NCBI GenBank assembly: GCA_014238335.1
Contig: JABABI010000002.1
Location: forward strand, 18,593 to 82,592
Direction of reading: 5' to 3'
DNA length: 64,000 bases
DNA from: Fuerstiella sp.
Lineage (GTDB): Bacteria > Planctomycetota > Planctomycetia > Planctomycetales > Planctomycetaceae
Shown here: positions 9,292 to 17,943 of the stretch, one piece after another
How the letters are laid out: every line of letters begins with the position of its first letter
How positions within the stretch are numbered: the first letter of the stretch is position 1
Translations under genes and position numbers: made by a program
Notes under the pieces: model-generated
Database searches by the model: none
What the model was told of the DNA's origin: nothing
Seen by the model: the letters and a program-made list of their open reading frames with translations, nothing else

Positions 9292-10029
9292 TCATCCGAC
9301 CTTTGGTGGCTGGCGGATGCGGTCCAACAAAGATTGGTAAGCGTGTTGCAGATGATTGCGTGTTTCTTCCTGAGCCAATGACGCGTCGCCTGCTACGAGC
9401 GCGGAGTAAAGTCGGGCGTGGGATTTTTCCGTGTCCGAGTGTCGCTTGGCTGACCAGCGCAGCTCATTGAGATGAGGTGCCAGTTCTTCCATCACGGCAC
9501 ACAGCATCGCAGCCGTCACCGCGTTCCCGGATAACCGGGCGATCTCAAGGTGGAATTCAATGTCGAGTCGGACGTAGTCCTTTCCCCGTTGCTTGGGAGG
9601 GATCGACGCCATCTGCTCCAGAATGTCTCGCAGTGAAAACAGGTCCTCGATCTCGCGCTTACGCGCGGTCTGGGCGATCAGTGCCAGTTCCAGTGTCTCC
9701 CGTGCATCCAGCAGGTGGAACAGGTTCTGATTCTCAGCCGCCAGCAGTTCACGCAACCGCTGCCCCAGGCGTTCGGCCGAAGTGGAAGGCTGAAGGGTTT
9801 CGACTGGTGTTTCCACAAAGGCGCCGGCTCGTGGCAGCACTTTGACCAGTCCCCGCCCCTGCGCATCCAGCAGGGCATCCCGGACAAGCCCCGCCTTGAC
9901 TCCAAAGTGATCCGCCAGATCACGAATGGACGGCAGACGGTCACCCGGCTGAAGGCTCTGCTGCTGAATGAAACGCCCCAGCTGGTCGACAAGCCCGGCA
10001 GAGCCAATGGACGGAGTTGCTGATGGCAA
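9292..10029 (-). CDS. GntR-family transcriptional regulator, FadR/FCD subfamily
   Basis: 245 residues. The N-terminal winged helix (LVDQLGRFIQQQSLQPGDRLPSI and RDLADHFGVKAGLVRDALL) is the GntR DNA-binding domain; residues about 85-235 form the all-helical FCD ligand domain with the conserved Asp/His pair (LDIEFHLEIARLSGN) that often binds a metal ion and a sugar acid. The start codon is TTG, supported by an AGGGA ribosome site 8 bases upstream. The gene is divergent from the aldolase-rhamnosidase operon, which it probably controls through the palindrome at 10122-10137. FCD regulators usually sense carboxylates such as sugar-acid intermediates. Confidence 0.88.
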   Translation of the reverse strand: MPSATPSIGSAGLVDQLGRFIQQQSLQPGDRLPSIRDLADHFGVKAGLVRDALLDAQGRGLVKVLPRAGAFVETPVETLQPSTSAERLGQRLRELLAAENQNLFHLLDARETLELALIAQTARKREIEDLFSLRDILEQMASIPPKQRGKDYVRLDIEFHLEIARLSGNAVTAAMLCAVMEELAPHLNELRWSAKRHSDTEKSHARLYSALVAGDASLAQEETRNHLQHAYQSLLDRIRQPPKVG

Positions 10030-10121
10030 TGTGCTGGTCCCTTGTTTGATGGGTGAGCGATGACGACCTGATTGACTCGGTCCAGCCGCTTGACGCAGCT
10101 CTTCTGATTGCCCATGATAAC

Positions 10122-10137
10122 CACTGATTGATCAGTG
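10122..10137. promoter_or_regulatory. Candidate operator palindrome
   Basis: CACTGAT-TG-ATCAGTG is a 7+2+7 perfect inverted repeat in the gap between the divergent GntR regulator (start 10029) and the operon start at 10170. Position and symmetry suit a GntR dimer site, but it does not match the TnGTnnnACnA pattern described for many FCD regulators. Assignment is inference. Confidence 0.5.
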
Positions 10138-10169
10138 TGCAATCAGCATTTATCATTGGATACCGACAA

Positions 10170-11837
10170 ATGAAGACCGAAGCATTGAAGCGGTTTCGCG
10201 AAAAACTCGCCCGCGATGAATCCGTCTGTGGGCTATGGGTAACTCTGGAGTCCGCGAGCATCACAGAGATGGCCGTCGCGCTGGGACTTGACTGGGTCGT
10301 GATCGATGCCGAACACGGCCACCTGGACTGGAAAGACATCAACGAACACGTCCGCGCCGCACTGCGCAGCGAAACCGTGCTGCTGGTCAGGCTGGCAGAA
10401 CGAAACACGTCGCTGACGAAACGCGCACTCGACATCGGTGCCGACGGAATCGTCATTCCATGGATGGAAACGGCTGAGGAGCTTCGCGAGGCGGTTCGGG
10501 ACTGTCGCTATCCCCCCGAAGGACGACGAGGAATTGGTGGCGAACGAGCAACGGTCTGGGGCCAGTGTTTCACAGAGCACACAGCGGAAGCAAATGAAAA
10601 CGTTCTGGTCGTGCCGCTGATCGAAAGCGTGGGTGCCATTCCCAATGTACCAGCCATGTGCGAGGTCGATGGGGTTGACGTCTTCTTCTTTGGACCGGCC
10701 GACTTCTCAGCTACTGCAGGTTTCCGCGGTCAGTGGGAAGGACCGGGAATTGCCGAGCAGATTCTGAGCCTGAAAGACACGATCAAGTCTTCCGGCAGAC
10801 ACTGCGGCCTGCTGGCGACCAGCATCGACAACCTAAACGAACGCATCGAACAGGGATTTCGGATGCCAGGCCTGGGAGCCGATACGGGACTGCTGTGTCG
10901 ATCGCTTCATCAGTCGCTGCAGGCAGTCAACCGCGATCACCAGCCAGCAACAAGTCTCGACCCGCGCGACGGCCGACCCATTCGGCTTCCCCTTTCGCAA
11001 CCGCCGGAACACATGCAGCCGGACCGCGACGAAGTGATCACGACACTCGCAGACAGCGACCCGATCGAACTGCAGACGGGCGTTATCTTTCGGCCGTTGG
11101 TCGGCGACTTCAATACAGCGCGCAATCTGACAACCGGGATTGTGAGTTTTGCACCTGACGCCGATCTGGACTGCCACACGCACCCCTGCAGCGAGTCGAT
11201 CACCGTACTGGATGGCCGGATTGAAGTCACGGTGGAAGGTCGCGAATATCGGCTGGGACCGCTGGACAACATCGTCATACCTCGCTGGCTGCCGCATGCC
11301 GCAAAAAATCCTGACTTTGCGAATGCCGCAACGCTACACATCGCACTCGCAATGAGTGTGCCGGAACGAGAACTTGTATCGCGGGAGTTCGCTCGCACCG
11401 AAATTTCGCTGGATTCGACCGGCCTGCCGGGAGCCGAGCGGGTAAACCGTTTCGAGTCGGCGCCACGTTCGTTCGGTGTCAGTCCCGGCGCGGAGTTTAT
11501 CGATTTCTTCAACGCAGAACTGATCCCCGGCATCGAGATGAGCGGCGGGGTCGCTCGCTTCCAGCCGGGTGGCAGGCTGCCTGCGCATCTTCACGACTTC
11601 GACGAGTCGATCTGCATCACCGATGGCCGGGCCGACTGCCTGGTGGAAGGACGTGGTTACTCGCTGAATGAGTGTGCCACCGCTATGGTTCCACGAGGAA
11701 GGGTCCACTATTTTGTTAATAACTCTGCAAAGACAATGGACATGATCTGGGTCTATGCCGGCCCCATACCGGAGCGGGTCGTGGTGGACGAACGATGCGG
11801 CGCTGAAGGCCGGACTGACGGGAACAACGACAAATGA
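10170..11837 (+). CDS. HpcH/HpaI-type aldolase fused to a bicupin
   Basis: 555 residues from the ATG at 10170; a TTG at 10128 lies inside the upstream palindrome and is unlikely. Residues 1 to about 250 are an HpcH/HpaI aldolase: WVVIDAEHG (42-50) holds the catalytic His and acidic residues, VVPLIESVGAIPNV the metal-binding Glu and FFFGPADFSA the metal-binding Asp. Family members cleave 2-keto-3-deoxy acids to pyruvate and an aldehyde; the rhamnonate type gives pyruvate and lactaldehyde. Residues about 285-545 contain two cupin barrels (HTHPCSESITVLDGRIEV and HLHDFDESICITDGRADC), like the ureidoglycine aminohydrolase bicupin or sugar-acid isomerase/lactonase cupins. First gene of a six-gene operon; its stop overlaps the next start by ATGA. 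The fusion is unusual. Confidence 0.82.
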   Translation: MKTEALKRFREKLARDESVCGLWVTLESASITEMAVALGLDWVVIDAEHGHLDWKDINEHVRAALRSETVLLVRLAERNTSLTKRALDIGADGIVIPWMETAEELREAVRDCRYPPEGRRGIGGERATVWGQCFTEHTAEANENVLVVPLIESVGAIPNVPAMCEVDGVDVFFFGPADFSATAGFRGQWEGPGIAEQILSLKDTIKSSGRHCGLLATSIDNLNERIEQGFRMPGLGADTGLLCRSLHQSLQAVNRDHQPATSLDPRDGRPIRLPLSQPPEHMQPDRDEVITTLADSDPIELQTGVIFRPLVGDFNTARNLTTGIVSFAPDADLDCHTHPCSESITVLDGRIEVTVEGREYRLGPLDNIVIPRWLPHAAKNPDFANAATLHIALAMSVPERELVSREFARTEISLDSTGLPGAERVNRFESAPRSFGVSPGAEFIDFFNAELIPGIEMSGGVARFQPGGRLPAHLHDFDESICITDGRADCLVEGRGYSLNECATAMVPRGRVHYFVNNSAKTMDMIWVYAGPIPERVVVDERCGAEGRTDGNNDK

Positions 11838-12904
11838 CTGATGTTCAACGTGCGACGTTTCGTGTCGCTCTCACGGCTGATTTCTATGATGAGGACGGCA
11901 ATCCAAAGTTTGACGACCTGGGTCTGGGCGTGTTCGAGGACAGTGACGGCGTCGAAGTGACGCAATTCGGTGAACACCTACCGGAGATGACGCCGGATCA
12001 ACTCGCCGGTTGTGCCGGAGTGGTGGTGCTGACTCCTCAGGTCACCGCCAGTTCTTTGTCAAACTGCAATGAACTGCTGGCCATTGGCAGGTTCGGTGTC
12101 GGTTATGATTCGGTCGATGTGAATGCGTGCAGCGACCGCGATGTTCTGGCCATGATCACAGCGGGAGCCGTCGACCGTCCGGTCGCGGAAGCGACGATTG
12201 GCTGGATGATCGCACTGACGCATCACATGCTGCCCAAGGACCGCATGGTTCGTACGGGACAGTGGGACGACCGTACTCAGTATATGGGCTGCGAGTTGCG
12301 TGACCGCACGCTGGGTATTATTGGGCTTGGTGGCATTGGCCAAAAGCTTGTGTCGCTGCTTCAGGGCTTCGGCATGCAACAGCCGATTGCGTTTGACCCG
12401 TTTGTACCCGCCTCTGTGATTGAGGAACTCGGCGTGCGCAGCGTCACGCTGGATGAGTTGCTCACGACCGCTGACTTCGCGTCGGTACACTGTCCGCTCA
12501 ACGAGCAGACGCGCGGACTGATCGGAGCCAACGAACTTGCAAAGATGAAACCTGATTCATATCTGCTGAATACGGCACGTGGCGGCATCGTCGATGAACG
12601 GGCCTTGTTCGACGCGTTGCAGAACAAACGTATTGCCGGCGCGGCTTTCGATTGTTTTGAAGTTGAGCCCGTTACAGAACCACATCGATTTGGTGAGCTG
12701 GACAACGTCATTCTGGCGCCCCATTCCATTGCATGGACGGCCGAGCTGTTTCGTGACATCGGTCGTACGGCCTGTCAGAGCATGCTGGACCTGTCACACG
12801 GCAAACGACCAGCCGGCGTGTTGAACCCGGAGCTTCTTGAACGCGCGAGCTTTCGTGCCAAGTGGTCGCGAATTACGGGAATTGCAGAGGAGTCACTTGG
12901 ATGA
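11834..12904 (+). CDS. D-isomer-specific 2-hydroxyacid dehydrogenase
   Basis: 356 residues. GIIGLGGIGQ (161-170) is the NAD-binding loop; Arg249 (NTARGG), Glu278 (VEP) and His297 (APHS) are the catalytic triad of the D-3-phosphoglycerate dehydrogenase superfamily. It should oxidise or reduce a 2-hydroxy acid such as phosphoglycerate, glycerate or a sugar acid with NAD(H). It overlaps both neighbours by 4 bases (ATGA), so it is translationally coupled within the aldolase operon. The operon context favours a catabolic substrate over serine biosynthesis. It lacks the C-terminal ACT domain of the regulated SerA type. Confidence 0.88.
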   Translation: MTDVQRATFRVALTADFYDEDGNPKFDDLGLGVFEDSDGVEVTQFGEHLPEMTPDQLAGCAGVVVLTPQVTASSLSNCNELLAIGRFGVGYDSVDVNACSDRDVLAMITAGAVDRPVAEATIGWMIALTHHMLPKDRMVRTGQWDDRTQYMGCELRDRTLGIIGLGGIGQKLVSLLQGFGMQQPIAFDPFVPASVIEELGVRSVTLDELLTTADFASVHCPLNEQTRGLIGANELAKMKPDSYLLNTARGGIVDERALFDALQNKRIAGAAFDCFEVEPVTEPHRFGELDNVILAPHSIAWTAELFRDIGRTACQSMLDLSHGKRPAGVLNPELLERASFRAKWSRITGIAEESLG

Positions 12905-13716
12905 GCAACCGACTGGCAGGACAGGTGGCATGGATCAGCGGCGGCGCTTCCGGGATTGGTGCAGCGACCGCACGAGTATTTGCCGATGAAGGTGCTGCCG
13001 TCGTCATTGCGGATGTTGGCGATGCGACCGGAAAGCAGGTTGCTGATGAAATCACTTCGAATGGCGGTAACACCGTCTACTGCTCGTGCGACGTTTCCGA
13101 CGGTGACAGCGTCGCTCAATCGATCGCCACGACCGTACAGCGCTTCGGCGGCCTGAACATTGTCGTTAACTGCGCAGGGATCGTTCATGTCGGACTGCTG
13201 CACGAGTACTCGGAAGCCGACTGGGACCGGCTGATGGGAGTGAACCTGAAGGGCATCTTCTTCTCATTGAAGCACGCCTTCCCGCACTTCAGCAGGAACG
13301 AACGCAGCTACATGATCAACGTGGGCTCCATCAGCAGCCTTGTCGGACAGCGGGCAACACCCGCCTACACCACATCGAAAGGTGCCGTACTGTCGCTGAC
13401 TCAGTCCATCGCGCTGGATTACGCCGCCACCGGCCTGCGCTGCAACTGCGTCTGCCCGGGCATCACCGATACACCGATGCTTCGCAAACACCTGAACACG
13501 ACACCAGACCCGGACGAAACACTGCGGCAGCGAGTCCGTCGCGTCCCCACGAATCAGGCGATGCGGTCAGACGACGTGGCACGCACAATCAGGTACCTGG
13601 CCTGTGAGGACTCGGCCGGAGTCACTGGCACATCAATCATCGTGGACGGCGGATACCTGGCGGCCGCCGAATGGGATACCGCTGATGATCCACCAGCAGC
13701 AGGAAACGACACATGA
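12901..13716 (+). CDS. Short-chain dehydrogenase/reductase
   Basis: 271 residues from the ATG at 12901 (GATGAG overlap with the preceding stop; an upstream GTG at 12862 lies inside the previous gene and is rejected). GGASGIG (14-20) binds the NAD(P) phosphates; NCAG (90-93) and the catalytic Tyr156/Lys160 (YTTSK) are intact. Classical SDRs of this length in sugar-acid operons oxidise a hydroxyl of an aldose or keto-deoxy acid. Coupled by ATGA overlaps to the dehydrogenase before and the epimerase after. Confidence 0.88.
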   Translation: MSNRLAGQVAWISGGASGIGAATARVFADEGAAVVIADVGDATGKQVADEITSNGGNTVYCSCDVSDGDSVAQSIATTVQRFGGLNIVVNCAGIVHVGLLHEYSEADWDRLMGVNLKGIFFSLKHAFPHFSRNERSYMINVGSISSLVGQRATPAYTTSKGAVLSLTQSIALDYAATGLRCNCVCPGITDTPMLRKHLNTTPDPDETLRQRVRRVPTNQAMRSDDVARTIRYLACEDSAGVTGTSIIVDGGYLAAAEWDTADDPPAAGNDT

Positions 13717-14570
13717 CCTTTCGACTGGCGTGTGCGGATTTCACGTTCCCTCTGTTGTCGCACGAACAATCGCTCGACGTGATCTCGATGCTCGGCTTCG
13801 ACGGTGTCGACATCGGACTGTTCGAAGGAAGATCTCATCTGCATCCGTCGCGGGAATTCGCTGATCCGGGAGCCGCGGCAACGCTGCGTCGCAGGACTGC
13901 TGATCGGGGACTCCGGGTGGCGGATGTTTTCCTGCAGATGGACCCCGACTTTCATGCCTTCGCCGTGAATCACCCTGATGCAGCACGTCGCGAAAAAGCT
14001 CGCGACTGGTTTATGCGAACACTGGAATATGTGTCGGCCTGCGAGTCCCCGCATGTGACTGCGTTGCCAGGAGTATTGTTTGATGAAGAGGCGCCAGCTG
14101 ATTCTCTCGCACGCTGTCACGATGAACTTGCCTGGCGAGTCGAACAGTCAAAGTCTGCGGGCATCGTCTTTGGCGTGGAAGCTCACGTCGGTTCTCTTGC
14201 ACAAAATCCTGAGCTCGCACTGCAGCTGGTGGAATCGGTGGCCGGACTGACGCTCACGCTGGACTACACGCACTTCACCCGCGACGGTGTTCCCGATTCG
14301 CAAATTGAACCACTCATCGCCCACGCATCACACTTTCATGTGCGTGGTGCCTGCCAGAACAGGCTGCAGTGTTCATTCAAAGACAACGTGATCGATTATG
14401 CGCGGGTCGTCGATGTCATGCAGAATGTTGGTTACTCCGGATACGTCGGCGTCGAGTACGTGTGGATCGACTGGGAGCATTGCAATGAAGTCGACAACCT
14501 GTCGGAAACCGTTTTGTTCCGTGATTTTCTGAAAACAAAGTTCGGCACACAGGACACGTCGCGTTGCTGA
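13713..14570 (+). CDS. Sugar phosphate isomerase/epimerase family TIM-barrel protein
   Basis: 285 residues, AP-endonuclease-2-like TIM barrel. Metal-binding residues of the family appear in order: GVEAHVG (Glu), LDYTHF (Asp), HFHVRG (His) and YVGVEYVW (Glu). Members interconvert keto- and aldo-sugars or epimerise keto sugars using a divalent metal. It overlaps the SDR stop by 4 bases. Its place between sugar oxidoreductases and the rhamnosidase supports a role in processing the released sugar. No signal peptide, so it is cytoplasmic. Confidence 0.82.
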   Translation: MTFRLACADFTFPLLSHEQSLDVISMLGFDGVDIGLFEGRSHLHPSREFADPGAAATLRRRTADRGLRVADVFLQMDPDFHAFAVNHPDAARREKARDWFMRTLEYVSACESPHVTALPGVLFDEEAPADSLARCHDELAWRVEQSKSAGIVFGVEAHVGSLAQNPELALQLVESVAGLTLTLDYTHFTRDGVPDSQIEPLIAHASHFHVRGACQNRLQCSFKDNVIDYARVVDVMQNVGYSGYVGVEYVWIDWEHCNEVDNLSETVLFRDFLKTKFGTQDTSRC

Positions 14571-14608
14571 CACGAAGCCGGCCTGCCAGAGCGGAGAATT
14601 CATCGAAA

Positions 14609-17600
14609 ATGTATAGATTTCAAGCGGTGTTGTTACTGCCCATAGTCGTCGCCACCAACCTGCTGACGCCGCTGGCCGTCGCTCAGGCCACAGCGCCCGG
14701 TGGGCTAACGGCGACTGACCTGCGCTGCGAACACCTCGTCAATCCCCTCGGCATCGACGATCTGCAGCCACGACTGAGTTGGAAACTTGCCGCGACAGAC
14801 AAAGCTAAACGCGGTCAAATCCAATCGGCATTTCAGGTCATCGTTGCCAGTGATCGTGCGGTGCTGCAGCAGAATCGCGGGGACCTGTGGGATTCGGAAC
14901 GCGTCGCATCGGACAGGTCCCACCTGGTTGCTTATGCAGGAAAGCCACTCGATTCGCAGATGGATTGCTGGTGGAAAGTTCGTGTCTGGGACGAGCAGGG
15001 AAATCCTTCAGGCTGGAGTCATGGCGCTCGCTGGTCAATGGGTCTGCTGACGCCAACCGCATGGAACAACGCAAAGTGGATTGGCCTGGACCAGGTCGAC
15101 GATCCGGGCATTGAGATTTCCGAAATCAAAGCGGCCAGCTGGCTCTGGTATCCGGAAGGCAACGCGGCTTTCGACGCCCCCGTTGAGACGCGATATTTCC
15201 GGCGTGACATCGTCGTGCCAAACGACCGCAGAATCACTCGTGCACTCGCGTTCTGTGCCGGCGACGATTCGGTGGCCCTATATGTCAACGGAGCGCTCAT
15301 CGGGATCGGCAACGGACATCCTAACCTTGTCGGTGCTGATCTGACGGGCAACATCGAACCCGGACTCAACCGGCTGGCTGCCACCATCACGAACGGCAAT
15401 GCTGACGTGCCAAATAATCCAGGCGGGTGGATCGGTGCGCTGCGAATTGAATTCGATTCCGGTCCCCCACTGGTCATTCATTCCGACAGCAAATGGAAAT
15501 GCGCGAAGTCCGCAGCCGATGGCTGGCAGACGGCGAAATCCACGGGCTCTGACTGGGTGGCCGCTATGGAACTCGGCAAAGCCGGAATCGCTCCCTGGGG
15601 CATTCCGTGGAAGGACCGCTGGCATTCAGAGCATCGACGCCTGCCAGGCCGTTATGTGCGTCACCAATTTCAATCGGCAAGAAACAAAACGGTGCGGCGG
15701 GCGACGGCATACGTCTGCGGACTCGGCTTCTTCGATCTATACGTCAACGGACAACTAATCGGCGACCAGCTGATGAATCCGGCGCTCACCGGGTATGACA
15801 AGCGAACGTTGTACGTCACGTTTGATATTACGGACGCGATGCGTTCCGGCGCAAACGTGATCGGCGCCGTTCTCAGCAACGGACGCTTTTTCGCACCTCG
15901 ATCGCAGAACCCGATGCCGATGCATTCGTATGGCACGCCGCAGATGATCGGGCAGATTCACGTCGAATATGGGGACGGTTCAGAACAAACGATCGTCACG
16001 GGTGAACACTGGCAGCTGACGAACAACGGTCCTTTGCGCGCCAGCAACGAATTTGATGGTGAAGAATACGACGCACGAATGGAAATGCCCGGCTGGGCCA
16101 CCGCCGACTTTGACGATTCCGACTGGCAACCCGCACAAGTCGTCAAATCGCCGAGCGGGCAGCTTGAAGCTCAGATGGTCGAGCCAATTCGGGTGACCGA
16201 AGTACTCAACCCCGTACAGATTGTGCAGCCCAAGCCAGGCATCTGGATGGTCGACTTTGGGCAGGCGTTTTACGGAGTCGTGCGCCTGAAGGTCACAGGA
16301 CCTGCGGGGCATCGGGTCAGCATGCGGACAAGCTTCAACGTGCTGCCCGACGGAACGCTTAACTCCATCAATGACCGCAGCGCAAAGAACACGGATGTAT
16401 ACACACCCAAGGGCCAGGGCGTTGAAATCTGGCATCCACGATTTCGAGGCAACGCAACGCGCTGGGTTCAGGTCGCAGGATTCCCGGGCACACCAACGAA
16501 AGACAACTTTGCAGGCCTGGTCACTCACACAGACCATGCCCCGGTTGGCGAATTCACCTGCTCGAACGATCTGATCAACCGAGTGTACCTGAACGCTCGC
16601 TGGGGAACTCGTCTGCAGAATCGCAGCGTGCCAATGGAACCGGATCGCGATGAACGCATGCCCTGGTCCGGGCATCCGGCCCGAACATCGGAGAGCGAAG
16701 GCTGGGCCTTCAACGTCGCCCGATTCTACGAACATTTTCTGCATAACTATCGGATGCATCAGGGGGCAGACGGCAGCCTGCAGGAGATACTGCCGCCCTA
16801 TTGGAAGTTCAACGGGAAGGACATCATCTGGCCCAGCGTGGTCACCATCATTCCCGACTGGTACTACAACTTCTACGGCGACGACCGTCCATTGCGCGAC
16901 AACTACGACATGATGAAGGCGTTTGTGCTGTATCACGAGCGCACGAATCTGAAGCCCGACGATACGATGGACCACTGTACATACGGCGACTGGGTCGACA
17001 CAGCGTCCATCGGAGCCAACAGCCGCAACCATGGCGCGACGTCCCGACCATTGCTGGGCACGGCGTACCTGTACAACAACTGTCGTATTGTGGAACGAGC
17101 AGCTCGGATCATCGGCAACACCGCTGACGAAATGTATTTTGGTGATCTGGCCGAACGAATTCATGTCGGATTCAATCGGCGGTTTTTCGATCCGGACATC
17201 GGCACCTACGAAAGTGCAACGCAGTGTTCCAGCGTCATGCCACTGGCGTTTGGTCTGGTGCCGGAATCGCAGCGGCAGCGCGTTATTGATCACCTGACCA
17301 GCGACATCATGGTAAAACACAAAGGGCACACATCGGCAGGACTGATCGGAACACAGTGGCAGATGCAGGTGCTGACCGACATCGGCCATCCCCAGGTCGC
17401 GTACAGGATTGCTACGCGAACAGAACGCCCCAGCTGGGGATACATGATCAGCAAAGGAGCGACCACCTCGTGGGAACGCTGGGACACGGATACGCAGGAC
17501 GGTGGCATGAACGGCGAAAGCCAGAAGATTCTGTCGGGAAATTTCGAAGCCTGGTGCTATCAGACGCTCGGTGGAATCAACTACGACCCGGCGCACCCCG

Positions 17601-17914
17601 GCTTCAAACACATCATCCTGCGGCCTCGTCCAATGAACGACCTGACGTGGACCCGCGCATCACATGTCAGCGTTTACGGAAATATCGAAAGCGACTGGAA
17701 AATCAGCGATCGAGAATTCCACTGGCGAGTCGTCGTACCACCCAACACAACGGCGACAGCACATGTCCCCACGAGTTCACCGAACCAGCTGCGTGAATCC
17801 GGCAAGCGAATTTCAGAGTCACGAGGTGCCTCACTGGTGGAATTGCAGCAGGCCGTCGCGATCGTCAAACTTGGCTCCGGTATCTATAAGTTCACTACGC
17901 CATTCGACAAGTAA
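14609..17914 (+). CDS. Secreted alpha-L-rhamnosidase, GH78
   Basis: 1101 residues from the ATG at 14609, which has GGAG upstream and is followed by a signal peptide ending near AVAQA. Order of domains follows GH78: an Ig-like domain (SWKLAATDKAKRGQIQSAFQV), a beta-sandwich rhamnose-binding region with an inserted second one, then the (alpha/alpha)6 catalytic domain from about residue 650 with EPDRDERMPW (677-686), matching the conserved acidic DERxxW site, and TSWERWD near the end of the barrel, then a C-terminal beta-sandwich. It hydrolyses terminal alpha-L-rhamnose from polysaccharides or glycosides, probably in the periplasm or at the surface. It lies 38 bases after the epimerase in the same operon, linking the operon to rhamnose-type sugars. 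Confidence 0.92.
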   Translation: MYRFQAVLLLPIVVATNLLTPLAVAQATAPGGLTATDLRCEHLVNPLGIDDLQPRLSWKLAATDKAKRGQIQSAFQVIVASDRAVLQQNRGDLWDSERVASDRSHLVAYAGKPLDSQMDCWWKVRVWDEQGNPSGWSHGARWSMGLLTPTAWNNAKWIGLDQVDDPGIEISEIKAASWLWYPEGNAAFDAPVETRYFRRDIVVPNDRRITRALAFCAGDDSVALYVNGALIGIGNGHPNLVGADLTGNIEPGLNRLAATITNGNADVPNNPGGWIGALRIEFDSGPPLVIHSDSKWKCAKSAADGWQTAKSTGSDWVAAMELGKAGIAPWGIPWKDRWHSEHRRLPGRYVRHQFQSARNKTVRRATAYVCGLGFFDLYVNGQLIGDQLMNPALTGYDKRTLYVTFDITDAMRSGANVIGAVLSNGRFFAPRSQNPMPMHSYGTPQMIGQIHVEYGDGSEQTIVTGEHWQLTNNGPLRASNEFDGEEYDARMEMPGWATADFDDSDWQPAQVVKSPSGQLEAQMVEPIRVTEVLNPVQIVQPKPGIWMVDFGQAFYGVVRLKVTGPAGHRVSMRTSFNVLPDGTLNSINDRSAKNTDVYTPKGQGVEIWHPRFRGNATRWVQVAGFPGTPTKDNFAGLVTHTDHAPVGEFTCSNDLINRVYLNARWGTRLQNRSVPMEPDRDERMPWSGHPARTSESEGWAFNVARFYEHFLHNYRMHQGADGSLQEILPPYWKFNGKDIIWPSVVTIIPDWYYNFYGDDRPLRDNYDMMKAFVLYHERTNLKPDDTMDHCTYGDWVDTASIGANSRNHGATSRPLLGTAYLYNNCRIVERAARIIGNTADEMYFGDLAERIHVGFNRRFFDPDIGTYESATQCSSVMPLAFGLVPESQRQRVIDHLTSDIMVKHKGHTSAGLIGTQWQMQVLTDIGHPQVAYRIATRTERPSWGYMISKGATTSWERWDTDTQDGGMNGESQKILSGNFEAWCYQTLGGINYDPAHPGFKHIILRPRPMNDLTWTRASHVSVYGNIESDWKISDREFHWRVVVPPNTTATAHVPTSSPNQLRESGKRISESRGASLVELQQAVAIVKLGSGIYKFTTPFDK

Positions 17915-17943
17915 TTCACGACCAGAAGGCTGAGCTGACAGAG

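Noticed and set aside
11834..12904. SerA of serine biosynthesis
   Set aside because: No ACT domain and coupled to catabolic sugar genes; the general 2-hydroxyacid dehydrogenase call is safer.
15980..17611. Minus-strand 543-residue ORF
   Set aside because: Antisense to the GH78 gene, whose protein carries clear family motifs along the whole overlap.
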